Positions 1 through 5,342 of a stretch of 5,617 nt of DNA are shown one piece after another. A program made the translations under genes and the position numbers. The stretch lies in contig CALAKR010000263.1 in NCBI GenBank assembly GCA_937923225.1, forward strand, positions 1-5,617, given 5' to 3'. The DNA is from an uncultured Aquabacterium sp. (GTDB lineage Bacteria > Pseudomonadota > Gammaproteobacteria > Burkholderiales > Burkholderiaceae_C). Position 1 is the first letter of the stretch, and every line of letters starts with the position of its first letter. Below the pieces are notes generated by a model that had not been told where the DNA came from, made no database searches, and saw only the letters and a program-made list of their open reading frames with translations.

Positions 1-271
1 TCGCGTACTGGTCTTCGGGGAACATCGACACCACCAGCACCTTGAGCTGCGTGCCTTCTTCCTTGAGCACGTGCAGCACGTCCAGGCCGCTGCGGCCGGG
101 CAGGTTGATGTCCAGCACCAGCACGTCGCAGGAGCGCTCACGCAGCAGGGTGCGCAGCTCGCCGTAATCACCCGCTTCCCCCACGACCTCGATGTCGCTG
201 GCATCGGCCAGGGTGTCGCGGATGCCGCGGCGGATCAGGGCATGGTCGTCGCAAAGAATGACTTTGATCAT
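1..271 (-). CDS. NarL/FixJ-type response regulator, receiver domain only (C-terminus outside window)
   Basis: The 90 visible residues, read leftward from the ATG at 271, form a typical receiver domain. They begin MIKVILCDDHALIRRG, with the acidic pair D8/D9, the phosphoacceptor D54 in LVLDINLPGRSG, and the conserved Ser S82 in VLVVSMF. The CDDHALIRRG opening and DINLPG-x-SG motif are characteristic of the NarL/FixJ family, whose members normally carry a C-terminal LuxR-type helix-turn-helix and act as transcription factors of about 210 residues. The conserved Lys and the DNA-binding domain lie beyond position 1 and cannot be checked. Its ATG overlaps the TGA of the upstream kinase gene (ATGA, 268-271), which implies translational coupling and a cognate kinase-regulator pair. 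The family call is firm; the target genes are unknown. Confidence 0.93.
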   Translation of the reverse strand, partial: MIKVILCDDHALIRRGIRDTLADASDIEVVGEAGDYGELRTLLRERSCDVLVLDINLPGRSGLDVLHVLKEEGTQLKVLVVSMFPEDQYA

Positions 272-1452
272 GGTTGCCCCCAGATGGTGGGGTCGTCAGG
301 GTCCAGGTCGGAGGCGGACGGCTCGGGCATCAATTCTGAACCGAACAGGTCGATGAAGCCGTTCTCGGGGCCGGACAAAGGCACGGACAGGATCAGGGTG
401 GTGCCCTGCGGGCTGCTGCTGATGTCGACCCAGCCGCCCACGGTTTCTGCGCGCTCGCGCAGGCCACGGATGCCGAAGGAGCGGGCCTTGGCCAGATCGT
501 CCTGGCTCAGGCCCCGACCGTTGTCCGACACCTCCAGCGACAGCACGCCGCCCGCCTGGGTCAGGTCGACCGTGACGCAATCGGCATGCGCGTGCTTGGA
601 GATGTTGGTCAGGGCCTCCTGCGCGAAGCGGTAGGCCACCAGCGGCACGGCGTTGGGCAGGTTCAGGGTCTCGTGGCTGGTGCGGAAGGTGGTGTCCACG
701 CCGGTGCGCTTGCCGAAGCGGTCGGTCATCCACTGCAGGGCGGCGATCAACCCTTGCTCCAGGATGGCCGGACGCAGGTTGTGCATGATGCGCTGGCTGG
801 CCTCGTGGGCCATGTTCACGGCTTCCATGGCCTGCAGGGCCCGGTCGGCCACCGGCGTGCCGTCTGCGTGCCGGACGATCCAGGCCAAGTCTAGCTTGAC
901 GGCAGTCAGCGCGCCCCCGACATCGTCATGGATTTCACGCGCGATGGCCGCCCGTTCCTGTTCAATGCTGGTTTGAAGGTGCTGGGCGAGCTCGCGCAAC
1001 TGCTCGCGCGATTGGGTCAGGGCCAGATCGGCCTTCTGCTTGGCGATGCGGGTGCGGTTGGCCTCGATGGCCAGCACGGCCGCCGGGGCCAGGCGGGCCA
1101 GGTTGCTCTTGAGCAGGTAGTCGTTGGCGCCGTTGCGCATGGCCTGCACGGCGATGTCCTCGCCGATCTCGCCGGACACCAGGATGAAGGGCACGAGTTT
1201 GCCGGTGGCGCGCACCTTGTCCAGCGCCGCCAGGCCCGAATAGCCCGGCAGGTTGTAGTCGGAGAGGATGAGGTCCCAGTCGGCCTCGAGCGCCTCGGTC
1301 AGGGCCGCTTCGGTCTCGATGCGTTCGATGTCCGCGTCGATGCCGCCACGGCGAAGGTGGGCGGCAACCAGGGCATGGTCGGCCTCGTTGTCCTCGATGT
1401 GAAGGACACGAAGTCGGCGAGGGGTCAGGGCATCGGATTGGGCGTCATCCAC
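268..1452 (-). CDS. Soluble hybrid histidine kinase: receiver + HisKA_3 + HATPase (NarL-system type)
   Basis: This 394-residue cytoplasmic kinase has no signal peptide or membrane segment. Residues ~13-130 form a receiver domain (E20/D21, phosphoacceptor D65 in LILSDYNLPGYSG, S93, K115). A probable coiled-coil linker (~135-165) follows, then a HisKA_3 dimerisation domain with phosphoacceptor H175 in REIHDDVGGALT. The HATPase has its N-box at N283 (EALTNISKHA), its G1 box at 310-314 (DNGRG) and a Gly-rich FGIRGLRER at 326-334. A ~35-residue acidic tail (360-394) extends past the ATPase. The GTG at 1452 is the start because an in-frame TAA directly precedes it (1455-1453), the nearest ATG is out of frame, and a weak GAGAG ribosome site lies 7 nt upstream. 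It presumably phosphorylates the NarL-type regulator whose start codon overlaps its stop. With no sensor domain, its input is probably phosphorylation of its own receiver or a protein contact (inference). Confidence 0.95.
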   Translation of the reverse strand: MDDAQSDALTPRRLRVLHIEDNEADHALVAAHLRRGGIDADIERIETEAALTEALEADWDLILSDYNLPGYSGLAALDKVRATGKLVPFILVSGEIGEDIAVQAMRNGANDYLLKSNLARLAPAAVLAIEANRTRIAKQKADLALTQSREQLRELAQHLQTSIEQERAAIAREIHDDVGGALTAVKLDLAWIVRHADGTPVADRALQAMEAVNMAHEASQRIMHNLRPAILEQGLIAALQWMTDRFGKRTGVDTTFRTSHETLNLPNAVPLVAYRFAQEALTNISKHAHADCVTVDLTQAGGVLSLEVSDNGRGLSQDDLAKARSFGIRGLRERAETVGGWVDISSSPQGTTLILSVPLSGPENGFIDLFGSELMPEPSASDLDPDDPTIWGQP

Positions 1453-1508
1453 TTAAGGGCTCTCAATCTCCGGATTTGCGCCAAGTTTTACCGCGTCATC
1501 GGCACGAC

Positions 1509-1538
1509 TTGACGCGCTACAAGATGAAAAATTCTAAC
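1509..1538 (+). promoter_or_regulatory. Candidate sigma-70 promoter for the small chemotaxis gene
   Basis: A -35 element TTGACG (1509-1514, 5 of 6 consensus bases) lies 18 bp from TCTAAC (1533-1538, 4 of 6), in a locally AT-rich patch of an otherwise GC-rich sequence. The predicted start is near 1545, giving a leader of about 78 nt before the ATG at 1623. It lies in the divergent spacer between the kinase gene and the plus-strand genes. I found no convincing minus-strand promoter for the kinase operon in the same spacer. The assignment is by eye and is only moderately supported. Confidence 0.45.
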
Positions 1539-1544
1539 AACCAT

Positions 1545-1557
1545 GCACATCATGTGC
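1545..1557. repeat. Perfect 13-bp inverted repeat, possible operator
   Basis: GCACAT (1545-1550) and ATGTGC (1552-1557) are perfect inverted arms around a single C. The element begins at the predicted transcription start of the candidate promoter at 1509-1538, where a bound dimeric repressor would block initiation. It also lies in the shared spacer with the kinase/NarL-type regulator operon, so autoregulation or cross-regulation is possible. The binding protein is unknown, and a 6-bp arm can arise by chance. Confidence 0.4.
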
Positions 1558-1572
1558 GTTGATCCGGACCAG

Positions 1573-1595
1573 GGGATTACACAGGTGTGTATCCC
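1573..1595 (+). promoter_or_regulatory. Leader hairpin upstream of the small chemotaxis gene
   Basis: GGGAT (1573-1577) plus ACAC (1579-1582) can pair with GTGT (1587-1590) plus ATCCC (1591-1595), leaving a single bulged T at 1578 and an AGGT loop. No T-run follows, so it is not an intrinsic terminator. It ends 18 nt before the GGAG ribosome site (1614-1617) and could affect mRNA stability or translation. At DNA level, ACACAGGTGTGT within it is also a compact palindrome and could be a protein site. No known riboswitch fold is recognised. Confidence 0.3.
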
Positions 1596-1622
1596 ATAAG
1601 ACGTCTGGGTCTTGGAGCCGCC

Positions 1623-2075
1623 ATGCAGACTCACCAAGAAACCCCAGATTCGCTGGTCGTACGCGAGATTCCCCTGTTCGTCGCCGCCGAGTTGCAGGAT
1701 CACTTGATGATGGCCACGAACGACCTGGAACGCCTGCAAAGGCTGCTCGACGACGCCTATGGCGTGCTGCAGGAAGGGTTTCATGGCACCGCGCACCAAC
1801 TTGGACAGGCCATCGACGGCGGGCAGGGGGACATCACCTCCATGCAGACCGCCCTGCAGACCCTTTACAAGGCCGTGACCGCGCTGCAGTTCCAGGACAT
1901 GGCCACCCAGCTCATCCACCACACCAGCAAGCGCCTGCGCAACTGCGCCGACCAGATTGCCCGCGATGCCATGGGCGATGACCCCGATGGCGAGGCCATC
2001 GTGGAGATGGAGCCCCTCAAACCCAACCCGGTGACCCAGGACGAAATGGACGCCGGTTCCGTGGAATTGTTCTAA
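1623..2075 (+). CDS. Small helical chemotaxis protein, candidate CheZ-like CheY-P phosphatase
   Basis: This is a 150-residue soluble protein with no signal peptide or membrane segment. The ATG at 1623 is chosen because GGAG (1614-1617) lies 5 nt upstream; an in-frame GTG at 1587 has no such site and overlaps the leader hairpin. Residues ~15-65 and ~68-117 look like long amphipathic helices, which could pair as a helical hairpin. The second contains TALQFQDMATQLI, with D92 and Q96 spaced exactly as the catalytic Asp and Gln in the FQDLTGQ motif of enterobacterial CheZ (D143/Q147). An acidic/Pro linker leads to a tail ending TQDEMDAGSVELF, resembling the CheY-binding tail of CheZ and the CheY-binding EIDALL peptide of FliM. 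It sits 97 bp upstream of cheY. It is shorter than CheZ (~214 residues), and similar FQD motifs occur in some chemoreceptors, so the phosphatase role is inference. Confidence 0.85.
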   Translation: MQTHQETPDSLVVREIPLFVAAELQDHLMMATNDLERLQRLLDDAYGVLQEGFHGTAHQLGQAIDGGQGDITSMQTALQTLYKAVTALQFQDMATQLIHHTSKRLRNCADQIARDAMGDDPDGEAIVEMEPLKPNPVTQDEMDAGSVELF

Positions 2076-2099
2076 AGCCTGGCGGTTTTTGGCCGAAAA
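2073..2099 (+). promoter_or_regulatory. FliA (sigma-28) flagellar promoter upstream of cheY
   Basis: TAAAGCCT (2073-2080), an exact 11-bp spacer, then GCCGAAAA (2092-2099), compared with the enterobacterial sigma-28 consensus TAAAGTTT-N11-GCCGATAA. Matches are 6 of 8 and 7 of 8. The TAA stop codon of the preceding gene forms the first bases of the -35 element. The predicted start is near 2105, giving a cheY leader of ~68 nt. This would place cheY, cheA and cheW under flagellar class-3 control, as expected for chemotaxis genes. Confidence 0.72.
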
Positions 2100-2172
2100 A
2101 GTCGCAAATCGCCCCCCGGCCAGCCATACCAACAGATCTTCGCCTCTCACCTATAAAGCACCGGAGAGAACC

Positions 2173-2532
2173 ATGCATTCGATTCTTGCCGTCGACGATT
2201 CGGCTTCCATGCGCCAGATGGTGACGTTCACCCTCAAGAGCGCTGGCTACAACGTGGTGGAAGCCGTGGATGGGCAGGATGCCTACGAGAAGGCCCAGGG
2301 CCGCAGCTTCGACCTGGTGCTGACCGACCAGAACATGCCCCGCATGGATGGCATCAGCCTGACCAAGAAGCTGCGTGAGACGCCCCAGTTCAAGACCACG
2401 CCGATCCTGATGCTGACCACCGAGTCCAGCGATCAGATGAAGCAGGCCGGCCGCGCTGCCGGCGCCACGGGCTGGCTGGTCAAGCCCTTCGATCCGAACA
2501 AGCTGATCGAGGTGATCAAGAAGGTGATCTGA
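2173..2532 (+). CDS. cheY: CheY chemotaxis response regulator (single receiver domain)
   Basis: This 119-residue stand-alone receiver, the usual CheY size, is phosphorylated by CheA; CheY-P then signals to the flagellar motor switch. Conserved residues are the acidic pair D8/D9 (AVDDSASMRQ), phosphoacceptor D52 (LTDQNMPRMDG), T82 (LMLTTES) and K104 (WLVKPFDP). N54 and E84 match the Asn59/Glu89 of E. coli CheY, which are associated with fast dephosphorylation. The aromatic switch position (E. coli Tyr106) is W101, and the position of E. coli Lys92, which contacts CheZ, is D87. This resembles the GWxVKPF subgroup of CheY proteins. The ATG at 2173 follows GGAG (2163-2166) by 6 nt; the reading frame is open upstream to 2089, but that extension overlaps the FliA promoter and would add a non-homologous N-terminus. 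cheA begins 76 nt downstream. Confidence 0.95.
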   Translation: MHSILAVDDSASMRQMVTFTLKSAGYNVVEAVDGQDAYEKAQGRSFDLVLTDQNMPRMDGISLTKKLRETPQFKTTPILMLTTESSDQMKQAGRAAGATGWLVKPFDPNKLIEVIKKVI

Positions 2533-2536
2533 GCGC

Positions 2537-2558
2537 AAGAGGCCCCGGGGGCCTCTTT
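2537..2558 (+). terminator. Hairpin between cheY and cheA, partial terminator/attenuator
   Basis: Arms AAGAGGCCCC (2537-2546) and GGGGCCTCTT (2548-2557) are perfectly complementary around one G. The stem is very GC-rich; in RNA a few central pairs must open to form the loop. Only three T residues (2556-2558) are followed by C, so the U-tract is poor and termination is probably partial. It starts 4 nt after the cheY stop and would let cheY mRNA exceed cheA mRNA, or protect the 3' end of cheY transcripts. Confidence 0.6.
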
Positions 2559-2608
2559 CAAGCCGAGCAGTAACGAGTTTTTCCCAGGTTTAGCAGCAGG
2601 AGCCAGTC

Positions 2609-4777
2609 ATGGCAGAGATGAGCACGGACAGCGGACAGATGGATGCAGGCATCGATCTGAGCCAGTTCTACCAGGTCTTCTTCGAGGAGGCCGGTGAGAA
2701 CCTGGAGCAGATGGAGCAACTGCTGCTGGAGCTGGACCTGACCGAGGCGGACGACGAAGAGCTCAACGCGATCTTCCGTTGCGCCCACTCGATCAAGGGC
2801 GGCGCCGCCACCTTCGGTTTCGCCGACGTGGCCGAGCTGACGCACCAGATGGAGACGCTGCTGGACAAGCTGCGCCGCCATGAACTGGCGCCCAACAACT
2901 CCATGGTGGATGTGCTGCTGGCCTCGGGCGATGCGCTCAAGGCCATGCTGGGCCGCCACCAGGGCCTGCACAGCGATGTGATCGACACGACCGAGCTGCT
3001 GAGCAACATCCGCGCCTTTGTGGCCGGCGAGACTCCGCCGCCCGCAGCGCCTGCCGTGGCCGCCGCGCCCGTCAAGGCCGAGCCTGCACCGGTGGCCGCA
3101 CCCGTGGCTGCCGCACCCGCTGCTGCCGCTGCCGCACCCACCACCGGCCAGCGCACGGTGGAGTTGCAGGTCGGCCCGCTGAGCAACCCGGCCCAGGCCG
3201 ACAACCTGATCGACTTGTTCAAGGAAATCACCGATCTGGGCACCATCGAGCCCTTGCCCGATGACCCCGCCCTGGCCGGCGTGCGACGCTTCACCGTGAG
3301 CACCGCCTCGGCCGAGTCCGATCTGCTGGACCTGTTCACCTTCCATGTGGCCCGCGAGCAGGTGAAGTTCGTGGCGCTGGGCTCTGCACCCCAGGTCGCG
3401 GCGGATCCTGGCTACGGCTTCTACGAGGCGGATGAGGACCGCCCGGGCCCGCCCGTGGAGTCCCCTGGCTATGGCTTCTTCGACAACGCGCCGGGCGCGC
3501 CGGCCCAGACGGCTGCAGCCGTCCAGCCCAGCGGTGCCGAGCCGGCCGCTTCGGCCAAGCCCGCGGCCCCCAAGCAGCCCGCAGCCAAGGCCGAAAAGCC
3601 CCAAGCCGCGCTGGAAGCCTCCACCATCCGCGTGTCGGTCGAGAAGGTCGATCAGCTCATCAACCTGGTGGGCGAACTGGTCATCACCCAGGCCATGCTG
3701 GCCCAGAACAGCCGCTCGCTGGATCCCGTGGTCTACCAGCAGCTGACCAGCGGCCTGACCGACCTGGACCGCAACACCCGCGACCTGCAAGAGGCCGTGA
3801 TGTCGATCCGGATGATTCCGATGTCGACGGTGTTCAGCCGCTTCCCGCGCATGCTGCGCGACCTGGCCAACAAGCTGGGCAAGAAGGTCGAGCTGGTCAC
3901 CCAGGGTGAAGCCACTGAACTGGACAAGGGCCTGGTCGAGAAGATCACCGACCCGCTGACCCACCTGGTGCGCAACAGCTGCGACCACGGCATCGAGATG
4001 CCCGCCGACCGCCTGGCCAAGGGCAAGTCCGAAGTCGGCACGATCACGCTGGCGGCCTCCCACCAGGGCGGCTCCATCGTGATCGAGGTGCGCGACGATG
4101 GCCGCGGCCTGAACCGCGAGAAGCTGATCAAGAAGGCTCGCGAGAAGGGCATCGACGCGCCCGACACGATGACCGACTCGGAGGTCTGGAACCTGATCTT
4201 CGCACCGGGCTTCTCCACCGCCGAGGAAGTGACCGACGTGTCCGGCCGCGGCGTGGGCATGGACGTGGTCAAGCGCAACATCGCTTCGCTGGGCGGCACG
4301 GTCGAGATCGACTCCGCCGAAGGCTACGGCATGCGCGTCTCGGTGCGCCTGCCGCTGACGCTGGCCATCATGGATGGCATGAGCGTGGGCGTGGGCGAAG
4401 AGGTCTACATCCTGCCGCTGTCGTCCGTGGTCGAGAGCTTCCAGGTCAATGCCGACATGGTCAAGACCATCGGCGGCTCGGGCCGCGTGGTGGAAGTGCG
4501 TGACGAGTACATGCCCGTGGTCGAGCTGGAGAAGGTCTTTCAGGTGCCGCGCTTCGACTGGGAGCACAACAGCGGGATCATGGTGGTCGTCGAGGCCGAG
4601 AGCGGCCGTGTGGCCATGCTGGTCGACGAACTGCTCGGCCAGCAGCAGGTCGTGGTCAAGAACCTCGAATCCAACTACCGCAAGGTCAACGACGTCTCGG
4701 GCGCAACGATCATGGGTGACGGCCGCGTCGCCCTGATCCTGGACGTGGGCGCCCTGGTGCGCCGCTCGCGCCACTGA
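2609..4777 (+). CDS. cheA: CheA chemotaxis histidine kinase
   Basis: This 722-residue cytoplasmic kinase autophosphorylates under chemoreceptor/CheW control and passes phosphate to CheY (and usually CheB). Domains in order: P1/Hpt (~16-125) with phosphoacceptor H60 in CAHSIKGGAATFGF; an Ala/Pro linker (~141-180); a P2-like CheY-docking domain (~183-256); a second linker (~260-337) with two PGYGF motifs; P3 dimerisation (~338-402, VDQLINLVGELVITQAML); P4 ATPase (~403-585) with N-box N456/H460 (HLVRNSCDHGIE), DDGRGLN (496-502), GFSTAEE (535-541) and GRGVGMDVV (546-554); and P5 CheW-like (~590-720). All key catalytic residues are present, so it should be active. It is longer than E. coli CheA (654) because of the linkers. 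The ATG at 2609 is preceded by AGGAG (2598-2602) with 6-nt spacing. It lies in an operon with cheY upstream and cheW 22 nt downstream. Confidence 0.97.
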   Translation: MAEMSTDSGQMDAGIDLSQFYQVFFEEAGENLEQMEQLLLELDLTEADDEELNAIFRCAHSIKGGAATFGFADVAELTHQMETLLDKLRRHELAPNNSMVDVLLASGDALKAMLGRHQGLHSDVIDTTELLSNIRAFVAGETPPPAAPAVAAAPVKAEPAPVAAPVAAAPAAAAAAPTTGQRTVELQVGPLSNPAQADNLIDLFKEITDLGTIEPLPDDPALAGVRRFTVSTASAESDLLDLFTFHVAREQVKFVALGSAPQVAADPGYGFYEADEDRPGPPVESPGYGFFDNAPGAPAQTAAAVQPSGAEPAASAKPAAPKQPAAKAEKPQAALEASTIRVSVEKVDQLINLVGELVITQAMLAQNSRSLDPVVYQQLTSGLTDLDRNTRDLQEAVMSIRMIPMSTVFSRFPRMLRDLANKLGKKVELVTQGEATELDKGLVEKITDPLTHLVRNSCDHGIEMPADRLAKGKSEVGTITLAASHQGGSIVIEVRDDGRGLNREKLIKKAREKGIDAPDTMTDSEVWNLIFAPGFSTAEEVTDVSGRGVGMDVVKRNIASLGGTVEIDSAEGYGMRVSVRLPLTLAIMDGMSVGVGEEVYILPLSSVVESFQVNADMVKTIGGSGRVVEVRDEYMPVVELEKVFQVPRFDWEHNSGIMVVVEAESGRVAMLVDELLGQQQVVVKNLESNYRKVNDVSGATIMGDGRVALILDVGALVRRSRH
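3407..3481 (+). repeat. Twin PGYGF motif in the CheA P2-P3 linker
   Basis: Within cheA, residues 267-272 (PGYGFY) and 286-291 (PGYGFF) repeat with a 19-residue period, in an acidic, Pro-rich, otherwise low-complexity linker. At DNA level the copies differ at several third positions, so this is a repeat of protein sequence and not a fresh DNA duplication. Conserved aromatic motifs in a disordered linker suggest a short docking sequence; the partner is unknown. Confidence 0.7.
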
Positions 4778-4799
4778 TTCCTACAAGGAGACCCCAATC

Positions 4800-5276
4800 A
4801 TGGGCATGATGGAAAAGATCGACGTGCAGACCAGCCTGGCGCGCGAGTACCTCACCTTCCGGCTGGGTGACGAAGAGTACGGCATCGACATCCTGAAGGT
4901 GCAGGAGATCCGGGGCTACGAGAACCCGACCCGCATCGCCAACGCGCCGCACTTCCTGAAGGGCGTGGTCAACCTTCGCGGCACCATCGTGCCCATCGTC
5001 GACCTGCGCATGCGCTTCGGCTGCTCATCGGCCGAGTACAACACCTTCACGGTGACCATCGTGCTGCACATCGGGCAGCGCACCATCGGCACTGTGGTCG
5101 ATTCCGTCAGCGACGTGATGGAGATCCCGGCCGATGCGATCCGCTCGGCGCCGGAGATGTCCTCCGCCATCGACGCCACCTACATCCGGGGTCTGGCCCA
5201 GGTGGGCGAACGCATGGTGATCCTGCTGGACATCGAGAGCATGCTGATGAGCCCCGACATGGGTCTGATCGACTGA
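4800..5276 (+). CDS. cheW: CheW receptor-kinase coupling protein
   Basis: This 158-residue single-domain CheW adaptor bridges chemoreceptor tips and the CheA P5 domain to form the signalling array at the cytoplasmic face of the inner membrane. The CheW fold spans ~16-152. Diagnostic segments are EYLTFRLGDEEYGIDILKVQEI near the N-terminus (16-37 region), the highly conserved GVVNLRGTIVPIVDLR (55-70, with R60 matching E. coli Arg62 of the NLRG loop), and GTVVDSVSDVMEIP in the second half. The length matches the family. The ATG at 4800 follows a strong AAGGAG (4785-4790) by 9 nt; ATGs at 4806 and 4809 are in frame and also possible, changing only two or three residues. It is 22 nt after cheA and followed 14 nt later by a strong terminator, so it ends the cheY-cheA-cheW unit. 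Confidence 0.96.
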   Translation: MGMMEKIDVQTSLAREYLTFRLGDEEYGIDILKVQEIRGYENPTRIANAPHFLKGVVNLRGTIVPIVDLRMRFGCSSAEYNTFTVTIVLHIGQRTIGTVVDSVSDVMEIPADAIRSAPEMSSAIDATYIRGLAQVGERMVILLDIESMLMSPDMGLID

Positions 5277-5290
5277 TCGACCATCAACAC

Positions 5291-5316
5291 AAGGGCCCGG
5301 CAACGGGCCCTTTTTT
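5291..5316 (+). terminator. Strong intrinsic terminator after cheW
   Basis: Stem AAGGGCCCG (5291-5299) pairs perfectly with CGGGCCCTT (5304-5312) around a GCAA (GNRA-type) loop, followed by six T residues (5311-5316). This is a textbook rho-independent terminator 14 nt after the cheW stop. The next gene's ribosome site begins only 14 nt past the T-run, so some read-through, or a promoter upstream of the hairpin, must supply that gene. Confidence 0.92.
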
Positions 5317-5342
5317 CGTTTGTTTCCCGCAGGAGAAATCAC

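Noticed and set aside
71..1512. Plus-strand open frames (71-634, 586-894, 653-976, 928-1512) opposite the kinase/regulator pair
   Set aside because: They lie antisense to two clear protein families and show shadow-like composition with no domain match.
1573..1599. Second FliA-like -10 (TCCCATAA, 1592-1599)
   Set aside because: The sequence 11 bp upstream (GGGATTAC) does not resemble a sigma-28 -35 element.
1587..1622. Upstream GTG start adding 12 residues to the small chemotaxis protein
   Set aside because: There is no ribosome site before it and it overlaps the leader hairpin; the ATG at 1623 has GGAG at a good distance.
2129..2157. Possible sigma-70 promoter with TATAAA at 2152-2157 before cheY
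   Set aside because: The -35 at proper spacing (CCAACA) is poor, and initiation would fall on the cheY ribosome site. The FliA box upstream is a far better match.
1488..2538. Minus-strand open frames 1488-2150 and 2017-2538
   Set aside because: They are antisense to the small chemotaxis gene and cheY, whose starts, ribosome sites and motifs are convincing on the plus strand.
3029..3148. Ala/Pro-coding repetitive stretch in cheA as a DNA repeat or insertion
   Set aside because: It is the ordinary low-complexity linker between P1 and P2; there are no exact tandem units or target-site duplications.
2558..4774. A 738-codon open frame antisense to cheA
   Set aside because: It mirrors the cheA codon phase, is abnormally rich in His, Gln, Gly and Leu, has no recognisable domain, and lacks a ribosome site. 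Long antisense frames are expected opposite GC-rich genes with strong third-position bias.
2903..4777. Internal CheA start at M99, comparable to E. coli short CheA (Met98)
   Set aside because: No Shine-Dalgarno-like sequence precedes the ATG at 2903, so the positional match is probably coincidental.
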